64,000 nucleotides of DNA from Spinellus fusiger (lineage: Eukaryota; Mucoromycota; Mucoromycetes; Mucorales; Phycomycetaceae): assembly GCA_025094145.1 (NCBI GenBank), contig JALLLS010000102.1, positions 1 to 64,000 of the forward strand. The letters run 5' to 3'. Made by a program: the position numbers and the translations under genes. The notes beneath the pieces were generated by a model. It searched no databases and was not told the origin of the DNA. It worked only from the letters and a program-made list of their open reading frames with translations. How positions within the stretch are numbered: the first letter of the stretch is position 1; every line of letters begins with the position of its first letter. Positions 1 through 12,836 of this stretch are shown piece after piece.

Positions 1-2335
1 ACACTTGGTATATTCCCTCCTTCCTGGCAATCGACGTGTTTGACACTTCTGCCAAAGAAAGGGGATCTGACCTCTCTAAAGAACTGGAGGCCCATTGCCT
101 TGATCAACACAGATGCCAAAGTATTCACTCGTCTTCTGAACGCTCGCTTGATCCATGCTGCCAGTAGCCTTGTTTCGCCTTACCAGACAGGTTTTGTGCG
201 AGGAAGGTTCATTGCTGACAATGGCATGCTCACAAAGATTGCCATGGAGCAGGCTAAATAGAAACTCTTCTGCTGTGGGTCTCTTGTTGGATCAAGAAAA
301 GGCCTATGACAGAGTTCATCCAGAGTACCTTAAGAAGGTTATGCTACACTTCAGGTTTCCTCTTTCTCTGGTGAATAGCATATGTAATCTCTTCTTTTCT
401 ACACAGATACAGGTCAATGTGAATGGGCATATCTCTCGTTCACTCACCCAATCTCGTGGTCTTCGCCAGGGAGATCCTCTCTCTCTGTGCTGTTCAATCT
501 TGCTTTTGAGCCTCTGTTGCGTCGTTTGCTCCATGATACGACATTCAAGGGTCTCTCTCCTCTACACCCAAATATCTCTCCGCCTCCTGCTCTCAAGTCT
601 CTAGCCTATGCAGACGATCTCTTAGTCTTTCTACCCAACCATGCTCATTTACATCGCTTACAAGAGCATCTTAATGCGAACTCTGCAGCATCCAATGCTC
701 GCATTAATATGTACAAAACACAAGCCTTTTCTCTTTAGGGTGCTTCCCAGCCCTTATGGACTCCAATCCTTCAGCAGTACAATATCACAGACTGGCATGA
801 CCGTCATTCACCAGAACCTCTTAAGCATCTTGGGTTTCCCTTGATGACTTCTCTACCACAGAGAGATGTCTTTTGCACGTCCCTTTTGTCAAAGATAGAA
901 GCCACCTGCAATATACATCTTTCTCGTTCTTTGTCTGTTCGTGGCCGTGCAACAGTGCTCAACACTCTTGTTCTCTCGACTCTTTGGCATGTTCTTCGTG
1001 TAGTGTCTCTTCCCTCTGTGTTCTTCCAGAAGGTACGGTCACTTATGGGTCGTTTCCTCCAGCACCACATGTTCCCTCCCATAAAGCTTGCTACTTTATG
1101 CTCTCGGACTAGCCATGGTGGATTAGGTGTCTTGGATCCCAGTATCCAACAAAGTGCTCTCCAATTGCGTTGGCTTGTTCCTTTTTGTTTGTCCCCTCGT
1201 TCTCCTGGTTTAGTTCTTCCGTGGTTCTCATATCTTCTGCAAGTGGCTGCCCCTTCATTGGATCCTCTCCATTGTCTTTTGTTTCCCGATCTTCGTCCTT
1301 CTGTCTATTGTTCTCTGAGTAGTGCATTCCACTCGATCTTTAGTGCAATAGACCGATTGCCACACTCCTTTGAAAAGATTGCAGTGAATCTTCCCACTTG
1401 TCTTGAGTTTCCGCTTTCTTCTGCTTGTTTTGTTGCTTCTGGCTCTCCAGCTTTCCCTCGCTCCTGGCGTGCTCTCCGAGTCAGTGATGCTTTTGAGGTG
1501 AATCAAGAGCTTGACGTTCTGGAGCGCCGTCTCCCTGGTGGCCTTACCAATTATCCACGCATTGTTCGCAAGTTTTCTCGTAGAATTGATAGCCAATCCT
1601 TACTCTTACAGCCCTTCCTCCTCAGAGCGTCGTTACCTGTCCAATGGGTACAGACTCTCTTTTCTTTGCTTTCTCCTAGGACTGGATCTACAGTAGACAT
1701 CTCTCCTTTCCTTTCTGCTTTGGTACCCTCCAAGCCATGGTCTCGTCTCTCTCCACGTCTTTATCGAAACATATGCATGCGAGTATCTTCACCAGCACCT
1801 TCCTTTAACCCTCCTCTTCGTCCTTCCCACTGGAAAGAGCTCTGGTCTTTTCCATTACAGCATATTACTCGCAATGTAGGGTACCGGGCTCTTCACAGCA
1901 AGCTTTCATGCCGCTCTCTCCTACACAAGCTTGTTCCCTCTTCCTTTCCCTCCGGCATTTGTCTTGTTTGTTTGGCCGCTGAAGATACACAAGAGCACCT
2001 TCTTTTTACTTGTCCAAAGAAATGGTCTTTTTGGTCCTCCTTTTGGCACAAACATTTTGGCCTCTCTCCCCAGCCCTCCGACCTTGTTGCAGCTCTTCTC
2101 TCTTTTGTTTTTCCCAAGACCAGTGTCTCTAATACTCCCAACGTCTCTATCTTTGGCTGTGCTCTTTTGGCTATACGGCGCCACCATTGGATGTTCCTAT
2201 TCGATAATGTACCTGTTACCTCGTCTGCTGTTCTCTCGTCTGCCACTCGTCTCTTGGACCGTCTCCAGTCAGAACTTGATATGGACATTGAGTAACACAG
2301 TGCTCTCTCCCTGTTAAAAATTATTACTTAATTAG
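1..2335 (+). mobile_element. Non-LTR (LINE-type) retrotransposon, 5'-truncated by the window edge, decayed
   Basis: The segment holds the reverse transcriptase and C-terminal part of a LINE. Conserved RT blocks occur in order along the plus strand, and a CCHC-like C-terminal knuckle follows. Downstream of the stop at 2293-2295 the sequence becomes A-rich (about 2318-2360), as expected for a LINE 3' tail, but the exact 3' end and any target-site duplication cannot be set. The 5' part, including any endonuclease domain, lies outside the window. Frameshifts and a stop show that it is not active. Confidence 0.85.
40..2295 (+). pseudogene. LINE reverse transcriptase pseudogene (two frameshifts, one in-frame stop)
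   Basis: RT fingers motifs (LPKKGD, NWRPIALINTDAKVF, RLL) lie in the frame at 40-261. Motif A (LLLDQEKAYDRV) and motif B (SRGLRQGDP) follow in a second frame, about 275-480. From about 487 a third frame carries LFNLAFEPLL and the catalytic YADD box (about 607-618), then runs to 2295 with one TAG stop at 736-738. The C-terminal part ends with a Cys-x2-Cys-x7-His-x4-Cys knuckle (GICLVCLAAEDTQEHLLFTC), as in other LINE C-termini. At least two frameshifts (near 262 and 483) and one stop separate it from a working gene. The protein would have copied its RNA into a nicked chromosomal target. The LINE assignment is confident; the clade is not resolved. Confidence 0.85.
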
Positions 2336-2576
2336 AAAAACAATAGAAAATTAAAAAAGCCAAAAACAAGTTGTGACTCTTTTCCTCCCTAAAAAAAAAG
2401 ATTATCACCGAATAAACTCAGAGCCAGAGGCTCCATACAAAAAAAAACAGAGTAAAAAGTAAAGCAAATCCCAAAAAAAACCCTACCCATGTTTCTAAAA
2501 AGGTACTCTTTGATATTGAAATAAACTGATGATGATGATTCTTAAGCAAAGAAACAAAGAAATCTTGTTTTTTTTA

Positions 2577-2607
<31 letters not shown>

Positions 2608-5600
2608 TGTTGAATATTATGTTAATAAGTTTTTTTCTTTCTCTTTTCTATACTTGAAATGAAGAAAGAAAAAAAAAAAAAAAAAAGCCATTGCCAAAGT
2701 ACTTTGCTGGCCAGTACAAAGTCTAATCTTTCACTTTACTTTTTATATCTATATATTTTTCTCAAAGAAAAGAATTTAATAGCTAGAGAAATTACACTTT
2801 TAATGATCCATGGGCATGTATCTCAGACTAAGATTGGGATGGGATATCCCAAGTGTAGACTTGTCCTCTTAATACCAGTATAAATTCAAGAGGGTGTACT
2901 ACCATAAATGCCAAAAACATAGCCAAATACAGGCAGTCTGACAATAGAATCACATCTCTATCCTCAGGGTATTTTTAGCTTCAAGTAGTATACGATTGAC
3001 AGTTTTATCAAAATAATTTAGAGTAAAAAGAAAAGGGTAAATCACAACATATAAACTGAATTGACTATTGAACAATAGAACGGGTGGCCCTTTCTATAGC
3101 TGAATGGATGTATAAGACCATACTACTTTATACACTTGTAAAGAAAATAAAAAGTACTCGACTTTCATTTATAACCAATATAAGCCTTGTACGTACTAGT
3201 GTCTACTTTTTAAGTAAAGGCACGAGAAGCTATATTTTTATTTTAATTAGCTTGGAAGCAAACAAACAAAAAGGGATCGTCAAGACAGATGTTTTTGCCG
3301 GATAATAGTTTCGATCCCCTCGATCTATAAAACGATCTTATCTGTCATCTTTTTTTTTCCATGATGGTACACAATAAGGCTGAGGAACTCTTACTAAAGT
3401 TACGGATATACTCAGTATTTAGTAAGTTAAGAGAACAAGGCTGCTTTATTGAGTGTAAATACATTACTTGGGTCTTTTTTCTGTCATAGTTTTTATTGTG
3501 TATCGATAAAACTATAGACAGTGGCCGAAACTTAACCGTAAGAGAGAAAGGGAAGCTATAGCAAGACACCCATTTATCCATAGGAATATACATCTATAGA
3601 AATAGGAAGCATTTAATAAAAATAAAAGAAGTGGTAAAAGGTGTTTAGTGTGTTTATCTAGCAGATGAGTTGTTCCAGGCGTTGATGGATCCATAGAATA
3701 AACTTTAGACAGAGGTTTGTAGAAGACCTTGAAATATTATCAATAAACCTGCTTATTCCCAAGGTATGACTTGTACTCATAGAAATGTTTGACAGCTGAG
3801 CAGCGTGTATGCCACTTGAAACGATAAAGAGTCAAGAGGGTATATATTTCATTTGTGCCCTGATTTATTCAGACTTACGTGAATGATTGGCAGTTCTCTT
3901 TCAACAAAACAAAAGATAATTGTCTTCTCCAGATGAGGTAGTCGTACAAAACTGACAAGATAAAAGTAAACCATAGGCGAGAATAGGTTCATCACGATAG
4001 TGTTGAAATAAAGTAGTTGCCATTTATGAATATCAGTGGTGGCTAGGATAACGAGTGTGATGATCAGAGACTGTGTATATTTTATGCTATTTTCCAGCTG
4101 TCATTTCTGTCTGTATCCACTTGTACTGTGATCAGGTGCTCGTAGAGGCCAATAGATAGAGTCTCGTCTATCTTTCTCCATAGATGACTACATGTCTACA
4201 AAGATCTTTCTGATCCTTGTCATGTCACATTTAAAAGAGGACACCATTAAAAAACTCATGTGCAAGTGAATGAACAAAGAAAAAAGAGTAACTTGAGTAA
4301 TGATAAGGACTGGAGAAGCCTTTTGATGAAGGCTACTTACAATCTTGGTTACAACCTATTGATAGAGTGTCTTATTCTACAAAATGCTGCTTATTGATGA
4401 ATATTTATTAAATAGACACTCAGTTTCTTGATATCATATCAATAGAGCCAAAGGAATTCTTTGTAGGTATCATTTCAATGGCCTCGTAATTGTAAAATGG
4501 ATTGCTTTATTACTGTAATTTATTAAGTTGAACTGTCCAAGCCAAAATGCTTTATTCATTCCAGGTGTTCATACTTGATGTTTTCTTATACAAGAGCAAT
4601 AGAACACTGTTTCTCATCTGCCATCAATGCCTGCATCGATGCTTTGCTAGCCTATTTTGTCTTGAATAAACAGTGGACTGATCAACATATCAGAAACCTA
4701 TGATAGTGTTCATGTACTCCAAACACAAAAAAAAAGACTAAACTATATTACAGTCTATCATTGGTTTGTTTCGGTAAAGCAAATTCAGATTGAAGGCTTT
4801 TTGTTTGCTTGTCCACTGTGTTCTTGTGTTCTTGTGTTCTTGTGTTCTTGTGCCATTTCTTTTCTCTCTCTTTCTTTTGATTCCGAAACAAACAACTAAG
4901 CCTGTCTATCTATGCAAATGCCACGAGAAGATGAGAAACTGTCGCTTTATGACCTAGACTTAAAGGAACTAGTCTTATTTTCTGTTCTACGTGCCTGTTA
5001 CCATGAGAAAGAAAGAAGGGGCAGATAAGGTTACAAATGCCTGCTTGTTGAAGAAAGCCAGCACGTGCATGTCTACTCATGGAGTCTTTCTTTCTATAAT
5101 AATGATACAGTAGTGAGTTGATTTTTAGAATGATGGGTCCAATGATAACAGACAACAAACTAAATTACTCTGGCTACTGCCTTTAGACGTAATGCACTGC
5201 ATATAATGTTACATCCTTAACAGTACTGCAGTATGACATTTTGATCAAATCGTATTTTTACACTATGAAAACAGCCTATCAGTAGCCCTAACATGTTTAC
5301 AGCCATGAAAGCTCATCTACACCAAGCTTACTTTACTAGGGCCTTGAGGAACCATTGAAAGGAAATAGTCTATAGCTTCTTATATTCTATAATATTTCTA
5401 ATTCAAGCAACATGCATGGGAATGTTAACAATGGCTTTGGGTTATCCTTTTTCTTTTCTTTTTAGAAAACAGAAATTGCTCTGTACTTGGATTTGCCCTC
5501 CTGTGTATCTCTACCCTTCAACAGAGGGAAAGTCATAAATCAATTTCTTTTGTCAGTGGCAATTCATTTTAAATATCAGAAGTATGATGTTTGGGATGCA

Positions 5601-8219
5601 GTGCTTTCATTTAAAATGACATGATTTAACGGACGAACAAATTAAACACTTTACTATTTTATTTTATTTTATTTTAAAGAAAAAAAAGTGGTGGACAGCT
5701 GCTAGTGGATGAAGAGTCCTTTCTTTTATCTCCAGTGGAGAGAGTCTTTGTCTACTTTCAGAAATAGTCTGATCTCCTACTTTTTTCATGCAAGTTTAAA
5801 AGAGCATATCTAAAATTCAATGTAGCAGCCAGGTCACAACTCCAAAAACGACAGAGATGAACTTTAGCAGTAGTTTCAGTAGGATTGCTTACAGTCTATG
5901 AACCTTGCTGGTTCTTTCGCCTGAACATAAATAATGTAAACCTGTAGATGAGTGTTTTTATTATCATTGTCTTTTATGTGCCATGGGTGGATGTCAATAG
6001 GAGATACTACATTTGTTGTGAAATACACCAAGACAGAATGAACAATCATCACAAAGCTAAAACCACTCTATAGAAGCTCTACCAGTAGCTCAATTGTACA
6101 TTAATAGACTATGCTCTACAAAAAAAATGGTAAGATGCTGGCAAAACAATTGTCTATTGCCTTTATTAAAGTGTCTAATTTATTTATTTATTTTTAAAAT
6201 CGACTTATTTTATATTAAAACACTGTATAAAGCAAGTTTGAGTGTCTTGACTTTAAACAACAAAAATAACTCTCAGTGTGCCTATAATGTAGATGAGTTT
6301 TTTATTCTAATGGCACTAGAATAGCACATTTGAGTTTTCCTTGTAAAATGGTGAGGCCCATGAGGAGGAATAGTTGGGTAGCTTTTCTTTTATCTGATGA
6401 ATTCAAGTGAGGAGTCTGATCTTTCTGCATTTCTTTTTATTGTAAATGTTTGTCCTGTTCATTTTACATTCATGGGTATTTCATAAAAACATGAGTCTTG
6501 TTGCTTTCATTGATACTGTGGAACTTTAAAGAGAGATTGGCTGGACAACTAGATCAGGGTCAAGAGAGCTTTGTTTTATTTTCCTTGATGGCTAATCCAT
6601 GCTACCTACTCTTCCCTTTGAGGCTATCCACAGTGCCTGTTTATTTATCTATTATGATTATGAAATGTCATAGAGTTCTTTAGATAGGTAGACAATGCTT
6701 TGAACTGTTCTGAATGTAAACAGATGGTCTTTGATTCCTTTATTCTCTTATCATTTCTTAATATAGTAAGATGAAAGATAAACAAATGCCATTCATTATA
6801 TTTAACAAGGGGGAAAGAATACAAAAAATAGAGATATAAAATAGAGATCTATCTATCTAATGATCAGTATTGTTTTACTATTGGTTTCAATAACAGAGAT
6901 GCTATTTTAAATATTAATTTGCTTTGTAAACACCATCAGATGTATTGTTTTTAAGCCCTCTATTGTTTTAAATTTCTTTTGAGAATAATTGAATTTCCGA
7001 TACGAAATAACAATCCTGCTTTTGGATAGAATATAATTTCCGACCTATAGTTTTCTATCCCTACTTTCCTCACGAGAAAGCACAGACACTAAAGTGATAT
7101 CTATCAACTGATACAGAAATGATGAAAAGGTATTTCCTGTTGTTATTGTTGAACAATGACTTACTTTCCTAGCCATCTATTTATTCTCATTTGATAGTGG
7201 AGGACAGACCGATTCTGCCAGATGGTTGATAATGAGTGTGAAACGGTGAACAAAAAGTACTGAAGCTGTTGGATGGGTTTTGTCCAGTGACAGGTTATAG
7301 AACAGTGATGAATGTTTTGTTTTTGTTTTGAATAGATACAAGGCAGAGAGGTGATCATGGACACTAATGAATACAGGCTAGACATGCTCTCTACATAAGA
7401 GACAGAACATACATACCATAATAAGCAAAAGAAGGCAGTGATGAGCTCCATTGTACTCATTCATACCATCTCCTCAGTGATACCTGAGTTCAACCTATCC
7501 AAACTTTCTTTCTTTCTATTTATTTATTTATTTCTATTTACTCTTGGCACCCATTCTACTGTCATTCTACTGTCTATGACCATCTCTCTGCTTGGTATTC
7601 TCAAGAGATGATCTGTTGAGAGAGAGAGAGAATAAATGGCATGTTATTAAGTGCAAGTATTATTCTGTAGATGAGACAATAAAGACATCTCTTGGAAAAC
7701 TGTACTGCAGCTTAATAGAGAGAAAGGCATAGATCAGTTTTGAACCCATGTGTGACATGTGTGCTTTGAATGTCAATTCACAGTGGTTGAAGGGTCTATT
7801 TCTTTAGTTATTCACTTTGATGGCTTGTGACTTAATGTATAGATGTTATGTTGGTATTCTCCATCTGGGTCTCTTTCTTCTCCATGATGACAGAGACACC
7901 TCATAGATAGATGGGATAGTTATGGAGGGAGCTACAGAACAAAACAATAGAAATCATGAGAGAGAAGAAGAAAAAGAGAGGCCACTGAAGTTTAGATTAC
8001 TGTCTATTGTCCAGTGTCTATTGTCCAGTGTCTATTGTCTACTGTTCACTGTTCACTGTCTATTGGTCATTGAATAGCCACTGAAGTTTCAAAACTCCTT
8101 TTTCCATCCCACTATGAGATACCATTTCTTTAGTGGAATACTAAAAGATGGGTAATATTTTGGTGCTGTCTCTGTTCATCTCTTCTCATTCTGGTACTTG
8201 TTACTGCAGTGTCAGTCTC
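2336..8219. other. AT-rich gene-poor stretch
   Basis: I see no supported gene here. Short open frames are AT-rich, unlike known families and without consistent splice structure. It holds an (AAT)n microsatellite at 2576-2607, four copies of the 8-mer ttcttgtg at 4821-4852, and homopolymer A/T runs. No rRNA or convincing tRNA was found by eye. Confidence 0.6.
4821..4852. repeat. Tandem 8-mer (ttcttgtg) x4
   Basis: Four perfect consecutive copies of ttcttgtg in otherwise unique AT-rich sequence. Confidence 0.9.
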
Positions 8220-8520
8220 ACTAGACACACCCACCACCTTCCTCTACTCACTGCTCTCACTCACTGCCATGGCTTGTGGACAGCTCTAAAGGGATATTCC
8301 TTGACTTGTGCCACCCATGTCAGCTGAACATCAATACTGACCTGCCCGACATCGTCTCCTTGGCACGGGTAAGAACCACACTCTCCAAGCACATCCACCA
8401 GTGACCTCATCAGTGTAGTCCATCTCACTAGGGTTCTGTCTGTCGGGCAGCGGTATGAATGCTGCTACTGCTACTGTATTTGTAACTCTCGAGGGTCTCT
8501 TTTTACAGCATAACATTTAC
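8220..8520. other. GC-richer island with exon-like structure upstream of the cyclin gene
   Basis: Base composition is closer to the gene islands than to the flanking desert. On the plus strand an open stretch (about 8260-8368) ends at a donor-like CGG|GTAAGA (GT at 8369), and the region ends in a polypyrimidine plus CAG acceptor (TTTTTACAG, to 8509). Joining the two gives a short frame that soon stops, and I recognise no protein family. It may be a 5' leader, a degenerate exon or a non-coding transcript. Unresolved. Confidence 0.25.
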
Positions 8521-8644
8521 CTGCATACTTTTTGATGGATAGAAAAAGAAAAGCCACATGGTAGTATTGCATTGGTAGTGCTGTGTGACTTTGCATAGTA
8601 CGCATAGCAATCCCCTTTATGGAAGATGGCTGTTGGATTGCCCA

Positions 8645-8677
8645 CTTGCTCTCTTTTCTCTTTTCTCTTTTTTTTTC

Positions 8678-8709
<32 letters not shown>

Positions 8710-8833
8710 TTCCTCATTTCTCATTTCTCATTTCTCATTTCTCATTTCTCATTTCTCTTTTCCTTATATCTCCTTCACAGCCTCACTTTTTCTGTGTCTG
8801 TGCCTGTGTCTGTGCCTGTGTCTGTGCCTGTGT
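8645..8833. repeat. Polypyrimidine tract, 7-mer tcatttc repeats, then tgtgtctgtgcc repeats
   Basis: A T/C-only tract (about 8645-8715) is followed by about six copies of tcatttc (about 8714-8755), and then by a 12-nt unit tgtgtctgtgcc repeated about 3.5 times (8793-8833). It lies 190-370 bp upstream of the cyclin start codon, so it may be promoter or 5'UTR. Confidence 0.8.
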
Positions 8834-9017
8834 GCATTTGTTGGTTGATTTGACTTGCTTTCTCTTTTCCCCTTCTCTTTTCTCTTTTTCTTCTGCCGAG
8901 AATAGTCGCTACTCACCTGCCATTTGTGGGATTTTGATTTCCAACCTCATCCCTTGCCTGCCATTTGTCCTATTCCACCCGCCCCACCAGCAATAGAAGA
9001 GAAGAAAAGAGAGAAGA

Positions 9018-10704
9018 ATGATACCTCCTGCCTTTGATCTCTCTCTTTACCCTACAACAGAGACCATTCGTCTACTGGCCTCTCTTCTTGAGCGCATGAC
9101 AGTAGCCAACGACCAACTCAATGCCACTTCTGCTACAGGCCGCAAGAGTGATATTCGTCGCACTGTCTCGGCCTCACCCTTAAATGCCTACAGCAAGACA
9201 GGCCCACCACTGGCAGCAGTCACCCATGCCTATACTCGCTTCCATGCTCACTCTATTCCCTCTATTAACATCTACTCTTATCTCTCACGTATCCTCAAAT
9301 ACTGTCCCTGCTCCAACGAGTGTTTTCTCAGTCTACTGGTCTATTTTGATCGCATGTCCAAACAGGCACTGGCTTCTACAGGCCGACCCTTTGCTATTGA
9401 CTCGTACAACATCCACCGCCTTGTGATTGCAGGTGTAATGGTCTCTAGCAAATTCTTCAGTGATGTCTTTTATACCAACATACGCTATGCCAGGGTAAGC
9501 TTTCTTTCCTTCTTCTTTCCTTCTTCTTGCCTCCTTTTTGCCTCTGCTCTTTGTACTAAATGTGCATTAGGTGGGAGGTCTGCCTGTATCAGAACTCAAC
9601 AGTCTTGAGCTTGAGTTTTTAAAGTTAAATGACTTTAATCTCTCTGTCTCCACTGCGGATCTCCAGCGCTACGGTGACCAACTCATTAAAGTAGGATTTA
9701 TGGAACAGGAGCTGCGTAAAACACTTCAGGAAGTGCCCTATTCAGCAACACAACAACCACGTCATAACAGATCCACCTCACTTGGTTCCATGGCCCACCC
9801 ACTGCTCTATGGACCAGGAGAAGCCCATGTCCATGATGCCACTACAGTAGACCGACTGTGTGATCTTACTGCACGCATCTCCATGGATGGACAGAGTCTT
9901 GCCAAACACCCCTCGAGTGATGCAATGGCGATGCACTACCGACACCCGCCTGCATATACGGCACCCTACCACCCAACGTCCTCCTCCTATCTGCCGAGAA
10001 CACCCTCCAGTAGCAATCTAAGACTGGACGTACGACGCATGACAAGCTTTGGCAATCTAAGACAGCAGCTACAACAGCCCTCTCCGGGTGTTTATGGCTA
10101 CCCCACCCCAGGAGAGTGTCAGTACAGTCCAGTGGCCTTGGAGGCACAGGAAGCACAGGAAGTACAGGAGGATTGCGGAGAAGGTAGATCATCAGCATGG
10201 ACACGGCCTGCTTCGGAGTACTACCGCCTCAACAGACACTCTTTGATGGGGGAATGGACCCACGCGTCACCTAAAAACACTCGATCACGTCATGGAAGTA
10301 TGGGCGTACAACAGAGCCGTGGTGAGGGTTGGCATAGAACACCACGACACACTCAATCCAGCGTGAATATGCAGGCGGATTACTGCAGGTCATCTGTGTA
10401 TGGATCTGTGTATGGGAGTGAGCGTGACTCTTCTCATTCTAGTACTACCTCTATTGCCTCTTCTACAGCAGGCACATCGCGTCGTCTCTCACTGACTTCC
10501 ATCCATGCCCCTCCCTTTATCCCCACTGGCATCCCTACTGGCTCATATCACTCACACTACCCATCCCTTGGGATTCCCACTCCGCCTCCTTCTTCTTCTC
10601 CTGTGCATCAACATCACTCACATCTCCCTCAGAACCCAAGCACACCACCTCACTACCACCATTACCCGACAAAACAGCCGAATTACCCTGTGGTGTATCT
10701 CTAA
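9018..10704 (+). CDS. Pho80/Pcl-type cyclin (CDK regulatory subunit)
   Basis: Predicted exons are 9018-9494 and 9571-10704 (536 aa). The 76-nt intron has donor GTAAGC, branch-like TACTAA (9554-9559) and acceptor CATTAG, and is phase 0. The cyclin box covers roughly residues 65-220. Blocks typical of Pho80 cyclins are visible: ILKYCPCSNECFLSLLVYFDR, SYNIHRLVIAGVMVSSKFFSDVFYTN, then across the junction YAR|VGGLPVSELNSLELEFL. The remaining 300 residues are Ser/Pro/Tyr/His-rich and low complexity, with many SP/TP sites, longer than yeast Pho80. Family role: binds a Pho85-like CDK and directs it to substrates in phosphate, glycogen or polarity control. Which Pcl subtype it belongs to is not decided. 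The ATG at 9018 opens the conserved frame. Confidence 0.9.
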
Positions 10705-10758
10705 GGAACAGTGAGGCGTTGGCAAGGATGATGATTTAAAAGAAGAGAGAGAGAGAAG

Positions 10759-10789
<31 letters not shown>

Positions 10790-10941
10790 TAGGCGGGTCT
10801 TGGGGCGGACCTTTTGTCTGTGCTCTTGTGGGGTGGACAAAGTAGGCCTGTGCTTGACCTGATATTTTCCATTTCTCTATTTTATATTTTATATTTTATT
10901 TATATACCAAGACATACATAGCAATTTTCTTCTTTTTTCTC

Positions 10942-11164
10942 TTTATTATTATTATTATTAGTCTAGTTTATATAGTATCTGTGTATATAGTATCCATGTT
11001 ATTATTATCTTTATTATTATTATTATTATTATTATTACTGTTATTATTATTATTATTATCATTATTATCATTATCATTATTATCATTATCATTACCATTA
11101 CCATTATCATTATCATTATTATTATTATTACTGTTATGGTTGTTATGGTTGTTACGGTTGTTAC
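10942..11164. repeat. Long (TTA)n/(TTATCA)n microsatellite
   Basis: Imperfect trinucleotide and hexanucleotide repeat of TTA, ATC and ACC units, starting about 240 bp after the cyclin stop codon. Frames through it encode only poly-Asn or poly-Leu and are not genes. The interval 11165-11745 up to the septin start holds CTT/CAC-rich sequence that looks like 5'UTR. Confidence 0.9.
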
Positions 11165-11745
11165 AATGAAGTATAGATGGAGAAAACACACATCCCTCTC
11201 TTCTCTCTTCTCTCTTCTCTACAATAAGACTCTTATTATCTGAGTTTTGTTTATGTGACTTGTGATAGGAGAAAGAGCCCAAGGATTCTTCAAGAGAGAA
11301 AGAAACACTCTGCTTATTGAGATCACTTGTGGTGTGTTGGTGACTCTTTTTATTTATTTACCTACTTACAGTAGTAGCAGTGACAGCACCCGTAGCAGTA
11401 GAAGACAGTCCCCTTTTCTTGTAGAAGTGGGGACTGCCTATTCATAAAGAAGAATGAGTGGTTTGTGACGGGCAAGAAAGAGAACAAGTACGATGGTACA
11501 CAAAACAATTGAATGGGACAACAGAGCACGCCCAAGAAAGAAACAAAAAGAAAGTCGTCCTTTTCCTTTTCTTTCTTTTCTCTTTCTTGTTATTGCTGTT
11601 GTTGGCTGGCTGGCTGGCTTATTCTTGCTCCTTCCTTTCCTTTTTTTATTACTGCTATTGTTGCTGCTGCTACTACCAACACCACCAACACCACCACCAA
11701 CACCACTATTAGGCAGGCACAGTCTTTCTCCTTCTCCTTCTCCTC

Positions 11746-12836
11746 ATGGCACCTCGCTCAAGAAAACATACAACCTCCAACCTCAATGTCATGGTCGTTG
11801 GCTTCAGTGGTGTAGGCAAGACTGCTTTTATAAAAACACTTGTCGAGGCACTCAAATACGAACACCCCAATAGCAACTGGAGTGCTATGGAAGAACACCC
11901 TCACCTCCAAGGACTGTTGACAAAAACAACAGAGCCTTATACTGTCTCAGTAGATCTTGAGCTTCAAGGAGAAAAGGTGGTTCTGACCTTGATTGATACA
12001 CCAGGATTCAAGGAAACCTATCTTGCTGATCAACATCTGCATGATCTTGTGTCTTACATTGAACACCAATTTGACTTAACATTGGAAGAGGTAGAAACAA
12101 TGACTCAACCATGATAGACTTATCACAGTCTCCATAGGAATCCAAAGTAAAGCGCAATCCAAAGGCAGTGGATACACAGGTGCATGCCTGTCTTTATTTT
12201 ATAGATCCTACAAAGACAAGTCTTGATGAGGATGATTTGAAAATCCTCACTCATTTGTCAAGGCGTGTCAATGTCATTCCTGTAGTGGCCAAAGCAGATA
12301 CACTGACAAAGGCCCAACGACAGCGTCTGAAGCCTATGATCATGCAGAGTATTTATAATACAAATATCAAGATACCATTTTATGGCCTGCCTGAAGAAGA
12401 CAGTGACAGTGACAGTGAAGAGGATACCAAAGAAGATACGACGACTGGATCGTCACTCGAGGATTTCCTTGGTCAATTTGATTATGAGAATGAAGACGAA
12501 GAAACACGCACTCTCATGGACTACATTCGTATGCTTCCCTTTACTGTGATTGCCTATGAGGACAACCCAGAAACAGGCCGACCCTTGGCTATCAAGGACA
12601 CTCCTCTTGGACGTGACTATGGGTGGGGGACGATTGACTGTTTGAGTGAAGTGTTTAGCGACTTTAGTCAGCTGAAATCTATGCTCCTTATCACCCACCG
12701 TGTCTATTTAAAATCATCCACCTTGGAAGACTACTATGAGCGATACCGTACAGAGAGACTCACCATGAAAAGACAGACGAAACTCAAGAGTATGAATTTT
12801 AATAAGAAGATCCTGGAGGACTTTACAAAGGCCTGA
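11746..12836 (+). CDS. Septin-like GTPase with an acidic insertion
   Basis: Exons 11746-12090 and 12138-12836 (347 aa). The 47-nt intron (GTAGAA...CATAG) is phase 0, and the junction restores the septin block LEE|ESKVKRN. The P-loop GFSGVGKT is at residues 19-26, G3 DTPG at 84-87 and G4 AKAD at 166-169. The septin pattern HACLYFIDPT precedes G4, and the septin-unique C-terminal part (GWGTIDCLSEVFSDFSQLKSMLL) is present. Between G4 and that element lies an insert very rich in D, E and S (about residues 195-235), longer than in core septins. There is no obvious C-terminal coiled coil. Septins form filaments at the cortex and at sites of polarity and sporulation. This one looks divergent, perhaps an accessory septin. 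The gene follows the cyclin gene in tandem. Confidence 0.92.

Noticed and set aside
1893..2288. Minus-strand frames opposite the LINE
   Set aside because: Shadows of the plus-strand LINE C-terminus, which carries the recognisable CCHC knuckle.
10958..11282. Poly-Asn and poly-Leu open frames on both strands
   Set aside because: They are readings through the TTA/ATC microsatellite, without start context or conserved domains. The same holds for frames over 21666-21906 and 43807-44301.
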